A DNA stretch of 64,000 nt from positions 62,001 to 126,000 of the forward strand of contig CAJUAF010000007.1 in assembly GCA_910584365.1 (NCBI GenBank), read 5' to 3'. This document shows positions 18,162-28,430 of this stretch, piece after piece. The first letter of the stretch is position 1. The number at the start of each line of letters is the position of its first letter. Made by a program: the position numbers and the translations under genes. Source of the DNA: an uncultured Muribaculaceae bacterium (GTDB lineage: Bacteria; Bacteroidota; Bacteroidia; Bacteroidales; Muribaculaceae). Under the pieces are notes generated by a model, which was given only the letters and a program-made list of their open reading frames with translations, was not told the DNA's origin and searched no databases.

Positions 18162-21100
18162 ATGCTAAAAAAATTGCTGTTAAGTGCTTTCGTCCTGACG
18201 TTGGCTATGGCGGCGCATATTTATGCGCGGAGTGTCGGCGACAAGGGAAAACGAGAGCGGGAAAAACTCCCCCGGCTTGAGACCACGGTCAGGGAGTTGC
18301 CTGATTCTGTATTCAATCCGGTAGAGATGGAGGACCTTCTCAACGACGAGGTTTATCTGAAACTCGCTCACGAGGGATGGTCGCCCGAGGAGATTGTGAC
18401 AATCATGAATACGGCTGTCGCTGACAAGAAAGAAGCCAAAAAGAAATTCGGCTATGGCTTTTATGCCAAGCAATGGCTTCCCGCTTACGGGCGCCAGCCG
18501 GGAGGAGATACCCTCTATCAGTTTATTGACACCTTGTTCAACGCCAAGATGCAGGCCAGCGTGGCCCGCACCGTGCCGGATGACATTCTCAACAGGACAT
18601 GGCCCGAGATTCCCTATAACCCGGAAGACCGTAAAAAAGGACTTCGCAACCCTGGATATTTCCGCCCTGCAAAGCCTAATCCCAGCTGCGGACGTATGCA
18701 CTGGGCCGCTCTCCATCCCGAGGATCCCGACAGACTTTATGCTGTCGCCGACGGATGCGGAATCTTCAAGACCGATGATTGCGGAAAGAACTGGACCTGC
18801 ATCACCGACAATATCCCCGTGCGCGCTGACCGAAGCACTGCCGGGGGATATGCCATTCCCGTTGATCCCGATGACTGGGACCACGTGTTCGCCTTTATGA
18901 ACAACGCCTCGGTCTACGAGACCGTCGACGGCGGAGAATCCTGGCGCCGGATCGTCGGAGCCACCCACAAAGGTTTCAAACGAGGCGACTGCTTCCGCGA
19001 CGCCGACGGCAATCTGAAGTTTATCGGTGCCCAGAGACCGAGCGGAGGGTGGGCCAGCAAACTCTGGATCAGCGAAGACACCTGCAAGACCTGGACGGAA
19101 GTCATCGTGCCGGACTCTCTCAAGGATGTTAATCCTCAGGACGGCCGTCCCGGACTCTGGTTCCAGTACATCACCTTCGATCCCAATGACCGGAACCGGA
19201 TTTATCTGCCGACCTCCCGTTCAATCCTTTATTTCGATGACGGCGCCAAAAGCGAGATAGTCAACGGCAAGCGGGTGTACAACATCAAGAAGATGCACTT
19301 CAAGGTCTATGATCAGGACGGAAAGACCCAGCGCTTCCCCTCCTATGGCAATGATGACCCCGCCAATGACGCCATCTTCCCCTGCCCGGCCCAGTCGGTC
19401 GGGGATCTTGTAGTCAATCCCAACAATCCGAACCAGATGTGGTTCGCCACCGGCTCCCAGATTACCAACCGGTCGGCAGTGTACCGCAGCGAGGACCGCG
19501 GACGCACGTGGATAACCCTCTCCGACCCGTCGTTCAATATCGGCGGAGGCAATGCGTTCGGCAACGAGATGGCTTCCGTATGGCTTGGAGGCTTCGGCGT
19601 AAACTTCAAGGACACTACCCGGGTGTACGGCTGTTCGATGAGTTCGGCCGTCTCCTACGACGGAGGCCGTCATTTCTATAACTTCAACTGGGCCAATGCC
19701 CTTGCCTCGCAGCATACCGACGGAAACTATTATACCGTCTCGGCATCGCGCCATAATGCCGACAATCACTTCATCCGCTCCCATAAGTCGGGTCGCGTAT
19801 TCCGTGGCTCCGACGGCGGTATGCTGATGGTCGATGATGACGTGCGTGCCAACAAGGACGGGACGGGCATCTGGACCCAGATAGGAGGCAACATGGGACA
19901 GATGCTCTTCTATCATATCGCGGTAAATGAGTTCGGAGATCAGGTAATGGCCGGAAACACCCAGGATATCGACGGCCAGACCTATCGCTACGGCCGCTGG
20001 GGGCGCTGGCGCGGTTACGAAGGCTCCGAATCGTTTATCAACCCTTATACCGGAGCCGTATATTTCTCCGGCAGCATGGGTAACCTGGGATGGGACGGCG
20101 ACTATGTAGGCCTGAGTTCATGGCGCAGCGCCTCCACACGTGCCGACGTCGTTTCCGGTTCCTGGTTCATGTCGCGTACAGGCGTGACCAACGAACGCTC
20201 TTTCTCCCGTTGCGATGACCTCGGGCAGCGCCTGGTGAGCCTCTACGACGCTGTCGGTGAAATCGTAGGCCTCAACAGATTCGCCCTTGCCCGTGACAAG
20301 GGGCGCACCACTGTCTTCGTATGTACCCGCACAAGCTACTATAAAATCTCCACAGACTGCGGAAATACTTTTCAGCCGATTCTTTATAACGGGGAACCGC
20401 TGAGATTCATCAATTCAGTTCCGGCCGCAGACCCCGATAACAGCGATATCCTCTATATCGGTATCGGCGGCAGCGGCAACACCGCTGCCAAAGTGATCCG
20501 CTACTATGTCAATGAACAGCGCTATGAAGAGGTCGGAACAGGGCTTCCCGCCATCCCCTGTACGCAGCTCTTTTTCCATGAGGGAAGCGGTGACCTTTAT
20601 TTCTTCCACAGCGGAAGCGCCGGATTCTATATTCTGGAACGCAACCCCGACGGAACCTATGCCAGCAACTGGCGCTACTGGACCAAAGGGTACAACATCG
20701 GAAAGTGCGGTAACGCGGAAATCAACTATACCACTCAGGAAATGGTCATCTGCGACTATGGCCGCGGCGTATGGGTGGCTGACCTCGAGCATCCGGCCGA
20801 CCGTTATTTCCGTAACGGTTTTGCCCTGAAAGAGCTGTCTTTCAAGGATGGTCGCCGCATGATTGGAATAGACACCCAGTGGACAATTCCTCTGTACTAT
20901 AATTTCAAGTGGACTGTAAACGGAGTAGACGTGGATAATCCTTACCAGTATCTGCGCCGCGCCCTTGAGCCGGGAGACCGTGTGCAGCTTACCCTCACTC
21001 TGCGTGAATCCCCCGACGTATCGACAGTATCTTCAGTCTACGTCATTCCCGAACCCGGAAATCCCGGTGACGGACAGAGCGCCGCGCTCCTGGCCGACGG

Positions 21101-24100
21101 AGAACCGGCCGGTGATACCGCTCTGAATCCCGTGGACAACATCGTCGTCAAGGAACCGGGGCGCGCCATCTACTCCAACGGACGCGGGCGTGTGGATCTT
21201 GGATACCACGATTATTTCTTCAGAGACTTCACCATCGATCTATGGGTCAAGCCCATGAGCGACGGAACAATCCTGGCCAACAGGTGTATCTACGGAGACA
21301 ACAAGGGCTGGCTGCTCGCGGTCGAGAACGGCGCCCTCAAGTTCCAGTATGCTCCGGCCCATACGTTCCTCAAACCCAACTATGAGCCGAACTTCACCCA
21401 GGTCTACGACGTTACAGGGGGCGCCGTGGAGTATAACAGCTGGCACCACGTAGCCGTCACCCATGAGAGATACGGGAATATATGCCTGTATCTCGACGGT
21501 AAGAAAGTAGCCGAGCAGCCCCGTGGCGGTCAGGATCATACGCTGAACAATGCCGTTGTACTGTCGCTCTTCGGCGATGCCATCGAGCGCAATACAATCG
21601 AAGCCGCCCTCGATGAACTCAAAATCTGGTCCCGGGCCCTGACCCAGGATGAGGTACGCCGCGAGATGTATTCCACCAACCCCGACAAGGAGGACGGCCT
21701 GGTAGCCTACTATCCTTTCAACGGGGGCTCCCTGGAGAATGACCTGGAGATGTTCACCCGCCGTCATATCAAGTCGAGAGTGCGCGCCGAGGTGCAGCAT
21801 CCGATGATGACCGTACCTACCTGCGCCCGTCGCGTAAGTTACGGTCCGATGACTGAAAGTTCCAGAATCTACTCTTCGGATGAAACTCCGCTTATCGGAC
21901 TTTCATTCGCGCAGTCCGGCACAGGGGAGGACACTTCGGAGGGGGACAACACCGGAGCGGCCGTCGCCCCGGTAAACATCGGTGTCTACGCCTATGAGGC
22001 CGCCCAGTGGCAGAATGAGGAGGACAATCTTGACCTGGATTACTTCGACTGGCATTCCGTGGGCTATCTGATCCGCCCGTTCGACGCCCTTCCCGTCGGA
22101 GAGAACGGCTCTCCCCGGACTTATGATATCGACTTCTATCCGGTTGAAGAGGAGTTCAATCCCGGAAAGACATATCGTGTCTACGCCCTGAACCCCAATG
22201 CTGATAATCCCGAATGGGAATGTGCGGGCAATCCTGTCTACGATGCCCGGACCGGCGCGCTCAGACTGTCGGCCGCTTCGCTGGAAGAACTGGCCGACAA
22301 GAAACTGCTCATTGTCTCGCTCAAGCCCTCTATCGAACTTGTGATCCCTGATCTTGCCGATGACGGCGTTCTCAATATCTACGACGAGACGAAAGCCACA
22401 TATAAGATTTCGGCCAATATCCTCGAAGGGCTCCCCGAGCCTTCGGGCATCTACCAGATTGAATCCGACGGAATTCTGCTCCCCAGCGGACTGTATTTCG
22501 CCAACGGCCACGCCGACGGAGAGATGCGTCTGGACCTTGGAAAACTGGGAGCGTTCAACTCCTCGGTCATCACAACGCTTCGCAGTACCGACAACCCTGT
22601 CAAAGTCGACAGCCTGGGCCATACGCGGGCTTCGATGATTCCGATGACCATCAACGTCAGGAACCGAATAATGCCCCGCGGCCTGGGGAACGCTGTCAAG
22701 ATGCTCCACGGATGTATGGATGTCGGCAACACGGCCAACTATCAGTCACTGCGAGGATCGAATACTGTCTCCATGATGGGATGGGTGCGTGTAGACTCCG
22801 CCAAGATTCTTACCGGGAACCATCAGCTGCTGTCGTTCCGCGATGCCGCCGGAGTGACGACGCTTCAGCTGGTCAACGGAAAACTGAGCTTCATCTGGAG
22901 CGGGTCGCTGACCTGGAACACCAACTACGCCGTTACTGAGGAGGATCTCGGTAAATGGTTCCATATCGCGGCGGTGGTGGCTCCCGACGGGGTCGATCTG
23001 TATTTCAACGGTATGAAGACCCATTATTCGAGAGCCATCGGCGGAATGAACAAAGGAGTCGGAAAGCTGTTGCTCGGAAGGAGTTACTCCGATGACACCT
23101 GGACGGCTTATAACATATTCTGCGGAGCTTTCGATCAGGTCGGAGTCTGGAACCGTTCCCTTTCCCAGGAGGAAGTCATCAAGTATATGTATGAGGCGGT
23201 AAGGCTCGATGACCCGAAACTGCTATCCTATCTGAATATGGACTATTTCGATGAAAACGGGGTGATGAGAGACTGTTATCATCTGGGAGAAGTCAAGCCC
23301 ATCGAGAACAATTATTATCCCGGTGAGTCAGTGACTTTCAACGAACCGTCCATCATACCGTTCGATGCCAAGGCATATTCAGACGTGTCCGCCGTGGATG
23401 CCGCGATCTCGCTTACCTTCCCCGAAGGGAAAGCCCGCAACGCTACGGTCACTACTTTCCGCGGCGCTCCCTCATGCTATATCAACCATGATTTCCAGGA
23501 GTATTCCGCCCTGAACAAGGAGTTCTATGCCATTACCTATCATACTCCTCTTACGGCAGCTCCCGCCGAAGGGGAGACGGTGACCCTCACTTACCGCCAC
23601 CGCACGATAATGGGTGACGAGAATCTGGCCGTGGCCATGCGCCGCACGGGTACTCAGGAACACCTGGCAGGCTTCTTCCCGGCTACATCCGTAAGCGAGG
23701 GAACGGCAGTCTTCGAGGTTCCGGCCCGGTTCCTCTCGGAAGCATCCGAAGTCATGTTCTTCACCGCTCCCTCCTCCGAACCCGGTGAGGAACGGCCGGC
23801 ATATATCCAGCTCTCTTTCGCCGGAGGAATCTCCGACGGTTCGGAACTGATGCTTCAGGAGGGAGAGAACACAATCGGAATCAATGCCGATGTCATCGGC
23901 GGAAATATCGGTAACGATGTCCGGGTCGTAGTCAACGAACAGTACGCCAAGGCGGATATAGAGAAAATAAACATGACCGCCACGGAGTGTCACTTCAATA
24001 TCGTCATCGACCGCGACAAGATCGACAAAAACGGGCTGAATCCCCTGACGATAAATCTCCAGGGAGCGAAATCCAACGAACTGAAGCTGAACTTCTATCT

Positions 24101-25364
24101 GGAGCCTTTCGTAAGGCTCTCCCTCAAGAACGGCGAGGAATCCGAGATAATCACTCCCGGAACCACCATCCCGGAGGATGCGGATGAAGATTCCCCCTCT
24201 TCGGCGTCCCGCATGAATGTCTTCAGGGCGACCTCCCCCATCAGCACCCTTGAGGTGGAGGCTGAACTTGTGGAAGGCTATCTGACCGAGGATGTGAAGC
24301 TCGAAGTCCTGACCAGCCTGGACAACGCCATGAATATGGCCCAGGGAAATCTGCTCAGAAACGAGTCTGTCACAATCTCCAACCTTGAGCATTACGCCTC
24401 GGAGGGAGAAGGAACCATTGTCGAGGGGTGGAACCTTATCGGCAATCCCTATCTGTCGAACATCAACCTGACCAAGAGCCAGAACGTGGAGTTCAATCCC
24501 GACCGTGTGACCAAGTTCCTCTATCAGTGTGACCCCGTCACCGGCAACTATTCAGTCTTCGACATGACGGATTATGACTCCGAACAGCAGATTCATCCGT
24601 TCCAGTCCTATTTCGTCCAGACCATGGCCGAAAACGCCCGCCTTACCGTCACCCCCGTGGCTCGCGAGGAGGCGCCGTCAAAGCGTACGATGGCTTACAC
24701 GGCTTTCGAGAAGAGGGAAGTGACGCTTGACCTCTACCGCGACGGTGTGAAATATGACCGCGTGGTGGTGACCCTGGATGACGACGCCGCTGCGGACTTC
24801 GTCACCAATGAAGACGCTCCCAAACTTTGGAATCTCGAAGGCACCTCTCCGGAAATCTACGCCATGACGGCCGACGGAAAGGAGTCTGCTGTCAGTGTCG
24901 GCAGTTCGCAGGATGTCACTCTCGGTCTGAAAGCACCCGAAGGAGGTGCGCTCTCGCTGCGCGTGGCTTCCGTCAAGGGTCTCGACCAGGGTTATGTGGT
25001 GAAGATCCATGACAATGTCGCCAACAAAGATTGGAATCTCCTGGACGGAGCTGACACTTATAATTTCACCGTCTCCGACGCCGGAAAGAATGACAAACGG
25101 TTCACCCTTACGATGCACCGCGTCGTTTCCGGCACCGAGACTGTCAGCCGCCACGGCTATCAGATCTACACCGACAATCTCTCCTGTACGGTAACAGGTC
25201 TCGGAGGTGACGCTATCGTAAGCATCTATACTCCTTCGGGTATGAACATTATCCGGACGCAGACCGCGGAACCTGAATTCCATGTCTCCCTCGAGGCAGG
25301 AGTCTACGTGGTGGTAATCCGGGAGAACGGAAAGGATTATTCCGCTAAAATCTTAGTAAAATGA
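18162..25364 (+). CDS. Giant T9SS-type surface protein with beta-propeller and two LamG-like domains
   Basis: The 2400-residue protein has a signal peptide (KLLLSAFVLTLAMAAHIYA). Residues of about 180-880 contain sialidase/sortilin-like propeller repeats with Asp-box motifs such as FKTDDCGKNWTCI, SVYETVDGGESWRRI and YRSEDRGRTWITL. Two concanavalin/LamG-like domains follow: about 1000-1170 (FTIDLWVKPMSDG, SWHHVAVTHERYG, LDELKIWSRALTQDEV) and about 1510-1680 (SMMGWVRVDSAK, KWFHIAAVVAPDGVDLYFNG). The end (SIYTPSGMNIIRTQ to GVYVVVIRENGKDYSAKILVK, quoted in part) is a type-A-like T9SS sorting domain. The protein is probably exported across the outer membrane and anchored or released. No catalytic residues are identifiable; glycan or protein binding is likely. 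The following gene overlaps it by 4 bp (ATGA). Confidence 0.85.
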   Translation: MLKKLLLSAFVLTLAMAAHIYARSVGDKGKREREKLPRLETTVRELPDSVFNPVEMEDLLNDEVYLKLAHEGWSPEEIVTIMNTAVADKKEAKKKFGYGFYAKQWLPAYGRQPGGDTLYQFIDTLFNAKMQASVARTVPDDILNRTWPEIPYNPEDRKKGLRNPGYFRPAKPNPSCGRMHWAALHPEDPDRLYAVADGCGIFKTDDCGKNWTCITDNIPVRADRSTAGGYAIPVDPDDWDHVFAFMNNASVYETVDGGESWRRIVGATHKGFKRGDCFRDADGNLKFIGAQRPSGGWASKLWISEDTCKTWTEVIVPDSLKDVNPQDGRPGLWFQYITFDPNDRNRIYLPTSRSILYFDDGAKSEIVNGKRVYNIKKMHFKVYDQDGKTQRFPSYGNDDPANDAIFPCPAQSVGDLVVNPNNPNQMWFATGSQITNRSAVYRSEDRGRTWITLSDPSFNIGGGNAFGNEMASVWLGGFGVNFKDTTRVYGCSMSSAVSYDGGRHFYNFNWANALASQHTDGNYYTVSASRHNADNHFIRSHKSGRVFRGSDGGMLMVDDDVRANKDGTGIWTQIGGNMGQMLFYHIAVNEFGDQVMAGNTQDIDGQTYRYGRWGRWRGYEGSESFINPYTGAVYFSGSMGNLGWDGDYVGLSSWRSASTRADVVSGSWFMSRTGVTNERSFSRCDDLGQRLVSLYDAVGEIVGLNRFALARDKGRTTVFVCTRTSYYKISTDCGNTFQPILYNGEPLRFINSVPAADPDNSDILYIGIGGSGNTAAKVIRYYVNEQRYEEVGTGLPAIPCTQLFFHEGSGDLYFFHSGSAGFYILERNPDGTYASNWRYWTKGYNIGKCGNAEINYTTQEMVICDYGRGVWVADLEHPADRYFRNGFALKELSFKDGRRMIGIDTQWTIPLYYNFKWTVNGVDVDNPYQYLRRALEPGDRVQLTLTLRESPDVSTVSSVYVIPEPGNPGDGQSAALLADGEPAGDTALNPVDNIVVKEPGRAIYSNGRGRVDLGYHDYFFRDFTIDLWVKPMSDGTILANRCIYGDNKGWLLAVENGALKFQYAPAHTFLKPNYEPNFTQVYDVTGGAVEYNSWHHVAVTHERYGNICLYLDGKKVAEQPRGGQDHTLNNAVVLSLFGDAIERNTIEAALDELKIWSRALTQDEVRREMYSTNPDKEDGLVAYYPFNGGSLENDLEMFTRRHIKSRVRAEVQHPMMTVPTCARRVSYGPMTESSRIYSSDETPLIGLSFAQSGTGEDTSEGDNTGAAVAPVNIGVYAYEAAQWQNEEDNLDLDYFDWHSVGYLIRPFDALPVGENGSPRTYDIDFYPVEEEFNPGKTYRVYALNPNADNPEWECAGNPVYDARTGALRLSAASLEELADKKLLIVSLKPSIELVIPDLADDGVLNIYDETKATYKISANILEGLPEPSGIYQIESDGILLPSGLYFANGHADGEMRLDLGKLGAFNSSVITTLRSTDNPVKVDSLGHTRASMIPMTINVRNRIMPRGLGNAVKMLHGCMDVGNTANYQSLRGSNTVSMMGWVRVDSAKILTGNHQLLSFRDAAGVTTLQLVNGKLSFIWSGSLTWNTNYAVTEEDLGKWFHIAAVVAPDGVDLYFNGMKTHYSRAIGGMNKGVGKLLLGRSYSDDTWTAYNIFCGAFDQVGVWNRSLSQEEVIKYMYEAVRLDDPKLLSYLNMDYFDENGVMRDCYHLGEVKPIENNYYPGESVTFNEPSIIPFDAKAYSDVSAVDAAISLTFPEGKARNATVTTFRGAPSCYINHDFQEYSALNKEFYAITYHTPLTAAPAEGETVTLTYRHRTIMGDENLAVAMRRTGTQEHLAGFFPATSVSEGTAVFEVPARFLSEASEVMFFTAPSSEPGEERPAYIQLSFAGGISDGSELMLQEGENTIGINADVIGGNIGNDVRVVVNEQYAKADIEKINMTATECHFNIVIDRDKIDKNGLNPLTINLQGAKSNELKLNFYLEPFVRLSLKNGEESEIITPGTTIPEDADEDSPSSASRMNVFRATSPISTLEVEAELVEGYLTEDVKLEVLTSLDNAMNMAQGNLLRNESVTISNLEHYASEGEGTIVEGWNLIGNPYLSNINLTKSQNVEFNPDRVTKFLYQCDPVTGNYSVFDMTDYDSEQQIHPFQSYFVQTMAENARLTVTPVAREEAPSKRTMAYTAFEKREVTLDLYRDGVKYDRVVVTLDDDAAADFVTNEDAPKLWNLEGTSPEIYAMTADGKESAVSVGSSQDVTLGLKAPEGGALSLRVASVKGLDQGYVVKIHDNVANKDWNLLDGADTYNFTVSDAGKNDKRFTLTMHRVVSGTETVSRHGYQIYTDNLSCTVTGLGGDAIVSIYTPSGMNIIRTQTAEPEFHVSLEAGVYVVVIRENGKDYSAKILVK

Positions 25365-28333
25365 AGACTCACTCATCTGTATACAGAATCATCCTCCCCC
25401 TGCTGGCGCTGCTGATGACGCCGGCGGGGGCCGGAGCCCAGTCAATCGAGGTACTGGGACTCGCCCACGGAACCACTTCGGCCAACATGAAGGCCGAGGT
25501 GGATCTCCAGGGAAAGACAATTCAGAGCGTCACAGGGCGCACGTTCAAGATGTCCGACGGTTCGTCGACAACCTGCGGGGACTATAAGCTGTTCGGAGGC
25601 AAATACGTCATCGCCAATTTCGACTATCATCCCGGCAACGATTATTTCTACCGCATGGAAATCACGTTCACTGACGGGACAACTCTGAACACCGACTGCT
25701 ATAACGAATCCTTCACCGAGGGAGCGGTATGGCTCAGCGATCTCCCCATCACCAGCAATACCACCGGACCGGAACCGGTAGGTATCGATATGTGTGCCAA
25801 CGGAGAACCCCTCCAGATTCATCCCACGACCTTTTTCTACAAGGGAATTTCCGCCCATTCCACCGGACTGGTACACTATGATCTGACAAACCAGCCCCGG
25901 AATTTCACTTATGTGAAATTCACTATGGGTATGCAGGCGTTCAGAGCCGACGGATCAAATTCGACGGGATTTACCCGCATCATATTCATGATGAACGGAG
26001 CCGAGACCGGTTCAAGAGGCAATATGCCCGCATATTCCAAGCCCGGGCGAGGCTCGATATATCATTTTGACCAGACACAGACAGCGGCCGGAGGGATCAG
26101 AAGCGTTTCATTGAAGCTGACCGACCCGGACGGAAATACTACGGACGATTACGCCAACCTCGCAGCCTGCCGTCTCTATTACAGGATTCCCGCTTCCGAA
26201 AAGCAGGAGCAGACAGTCACCTTCGAGACCCCCGGAGGGACTATCTTCAGGGATTCTCCGAGCGTTGACCTGAGCGCGTATGCCTCGGGAGGTACACAGG
26301 TATTCTTCACCCTGGTGCAGGGAGGCGATATCGCCGACATTGTGGACGGCCATATCCTTGTCCCCAGGGAGGGGACATCCGGAGAAATCGTTGTGGAGGC
26401 TCTGACCCTGGGTAATGCCGAATATGCTCCCGCGTCTTCAACCCAGACTTTCAGTTTCAATTTCGGCCCGACGGTAAAATACCTTTATACCCACAAACAC
26501 GGGGAGGACAATGCCTGCCAGTCGGTCTACCTCTATATCGACCCGCAGACGAAAACCCTTGAGAAGCTGAATCTGGAGATATACGACAATGCGCGCTCGT
26601 TCGGATTGATCAAGGAAGTCGATGTCCTTTCAAAACTCACGTCGCTGGCCATGCCGCTGGAGAATGTATATGCCGTTCCGGTGACAGCTGCGGCGGACGC
26701 CGACATCGTCTATCGTCTGAGCTATAAGTTCGACGGAGAGGATGAGGTTATCGGAGAACTGGGAGAAGGTGATGACTCGTTCGTATATATGTCCGATAAG
26801 ACGGCGACGTTACGTCCCGGTTACGGTACGGTCAGCATTGATAAGGGCTACGGCACGACAGGCGTCCTGAAAAACAGCAGACACACCTACGGAAAAGGCT
26901 ATGGAGCCCATGCCGCCGGGTTTGTGGAGACTACTTTCGATTTATCCCCTTATGACCGTTTTGTCGTGGATGTCGGAGGACAGGTTATCACCAATCCGAC
27001 CCGCGGCAGACTTTCGTTTGACCTGTACAACGGCCTGACCACTCCTTATCTGTCGACGGGAAATGTCGGCTGGGCCGAGACTTTCGAATGGGATTTCCCG
27101 CTTTCGGCTACCGGCGCCGGTAAAACGGTGAAGCTTGCTTTCGGTGCCGGAGGGGACGGAAACACCAACGACGTGGTCTGCATCGGCGCTCCCCGTTTCT
27201 ATTATATCCGGCCTAAAGTCAACGAACAGACAGTGGAATGGAAGACGGAAGAACGCATCAATGACTACAAGCCGTTTGTGATGCCCCTTACGGCGACATC
27301 CTCATCGGGACGTCCGGTGCTTTACCGGCTTGTCTCCGGTTCCGAGTACGCCCGTATCAAGGATAACAATGCTCTCGAATTCTATAATATTCCCCAGGAG
27401 GGGGATGTCGTGGTGGAGGCTTTCCAGCCTGGCGACAAGGAATATGCCCATTCCAATGTCTGCACCTGTGTGTTCCATATACGCAAGGCGTTCATCGTCG
27501 AGAAAAACGCCCGGGTGGAACTGGAAGGGGGGCATGATATAGATGAGCTGATCATCTATGCCGATGCCTCTTCGGCAGGTCAGGCAGTGGTGAAGGACGG
27601 TATCGTAAACGTCCGGAAACTGGTTCTCAAATACACTTTTATCCCCGGAGAGTGGAACTTCATCGCCTTCCCCTCCGACCTGGATCTGACCGCCGTCAGC
27701 GATCTCAACGAAAAAGGCTATTATTTCAGCCCGAAGGAGGGTGTCGCCGGCACTTTCCTGTTGCGCGAGTATGACACTCGCCGGCGCGCCGAATATCCCG
27801 ATGCTTCTCCCTGGGTTGATCTTGCCTCAAGCAAGGTAAAGGGTATGAAAGGATATATCATGAGACTGGAGGACGATACCGACGATCCCGTGGAGATTAC
27901 TTTCACCATGAACAATATGGCGCTGGATTTCGACAGCTCCATCCGCCCGCTTTACCTGACACTGGATATGACCGAGTGTATGCCTGAGTCGCGCCATACG
28001 GTTTATGTCCGCCCGGCCAATGTCAAGGGTAACGCCCTGCGCGTCGATGTCCGTTTCTCCCCCTCGGACCTTTCGGAACTTCCCGTCAACCATGCCCGTG
28101 CCCTGGAGGAGATGCGCGTCACCCGTACCCCCGTGCGCGGCGCCATCCGCCTTACTCTCCCCGATCAGACTCCCGCCAGGGTAGCCATCTTCGACCGGGA
28201 GGGAAAACACCTGCTGAAGGCTGTCCGCTATGTGTCCCCGATGAAAATCAATATCTCGGACCTGGAGCCGGGAACCTACCGTATGGTGGTCATCTACGGT
28301 CCGGCAAGCACCGAACGCCTGGTTGAGCTGTAA
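25361..28333 (+). CDS. Secreted protein with two NPCBM-like domains and T9SS-like C-terminus
   Basis: The 990-residue product starts with a signal peptide (ILPLLALLMTPAGAGAQ). Two segments resemble NPCBM-type carbohydrate-binding modules: about 130-290 (GISAHSTGLVHYDL) and about 480-620 (YGKGYGAHAAGFVETTFDLS, then YDRFVVDVGGQ). Each is followed by Bacteroidota-type linker beta-domains. The C-terminus (VAIFDREGKHLLKAV, then DLEPGTYRMVVIYG) fits a T9SS sorting domain. No glycosidase active site is visible. Its ATG overlaps the stop region of the 2400-aa gene by 4 bp, so the two are probably translated together and may form a surface pair. A strong stem-loop lies 27 bp after its stop. Confidence 0.8.
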   Translation: MKTHSSVYRIILPLLALLMTPAGAGAQSIEVLGLAHGTTSANMKAEVDLQGKTIQSVTGRTFKMSDGSSTTCGDYKLFGGKYVIANFDYHPGNDYFYRMEITFTDGTTLNTDCYNESFTEGAVWLSDLPITSNTTGPEPVGIDMCANGEPLQIHPTTFFYKGISAHSTGLVHYDLTNQPRNFTYVKFTMGMQAFRADGSNSTGFTRIIFMMNGAETGSRGNMPAYSKPGRGSIYHFDQTQTAAGGIRSVSLKLTDPDGNTTDDYANLAACRLYYRIPASEKQEQTVTFETPGGTIFRDSPSVDLSAYASGGTQVFFTLVQGGDIADIVDGHILVPREGTSGEIVVEALTLGNAEYAPASSTQTFSFNFGPTVKYLYTHKHGEDNACQSVYLYIDPQTKTLEKLNLEIYDNARSFGLIKEVDVLSKLTSLAMPLENVYAVPVTAAADADIVYRLSYKFDGEDEVIGELGEGDDSFVYMSDKTATLRPGYGTVSIDKGYGTTGVLKNSRHTYGKGYGAHAAGFVETTFDLSPYDRFVVDVGGQVITNPTRGRLSFDLYNGLTTPYLSTGNVGWAETFEWDFPLSATGAGKTVKLAFGAGGDGNTNDVVCIGAPRFYYIRPKVNEQTVEWKTEERINDYKPFVMPLTATSSSGRPVLYRLVSGSEYARIKDNNALEFYNIPQEGDVVVEAFQPGDKEYAHSNVCTCVFHIRKAFIVEKNARVELEGGHDIDELIIYADASSAGQAVVKDGIVNVRKLVLKYTFIPGEWNFIAFPSDLDLTAVSDLNEKGYYFSPKEGVAGTFLLREYDTRRRAEYPDASPWVDLASSKVKGMKGYIMRLEDDTDDPVEITFTMNNMALDFDSSIRPLYLTLDMTECMPESRHTVYVRPANVKGNALRVDVRFSPSDLSELPVNHARALEEMRVTRTPVRGAIRLTLPDQTPARVAIFDREGKHLLKAVRYVSPMKINISDLEPGTYRMVVIYGPASTERLVEL

Positions 28334-28360
28334 CGACCGGTTATACCGGAAGTAAAACGA

Positions 28361-28401
28361 ACAGAGGTGAGTCGCCTGGAAGTATGGCGGCTCACCTCTG
28401 T
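28361..28401. terminator. Bidirectional stem-loop between convergent surface-protein genes
   Basis: ACAGAGGTGAGTCGCC (28361-28376) pairs with 28386-28401 over 16 bp with a single G-T wobble, around a 9-nt loop. It lies between the 3' ends of the 990-aa and 1504-aa genes and can serve both strands. There is only a short T-run on either side. Confidence 0.75.
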
Positions 28402-28430
28402 GGTTTATCAGTGGAATTCAGTCAGGAGGA

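Noticed and set aside
18162..28333. SusC/SusD-type polysaccharide utilisation locus
   Set aside because: Neither a TonB-dependent barrel nor a SusD-like lipoprotein is present; GH97 at 45373 is also without such partners.
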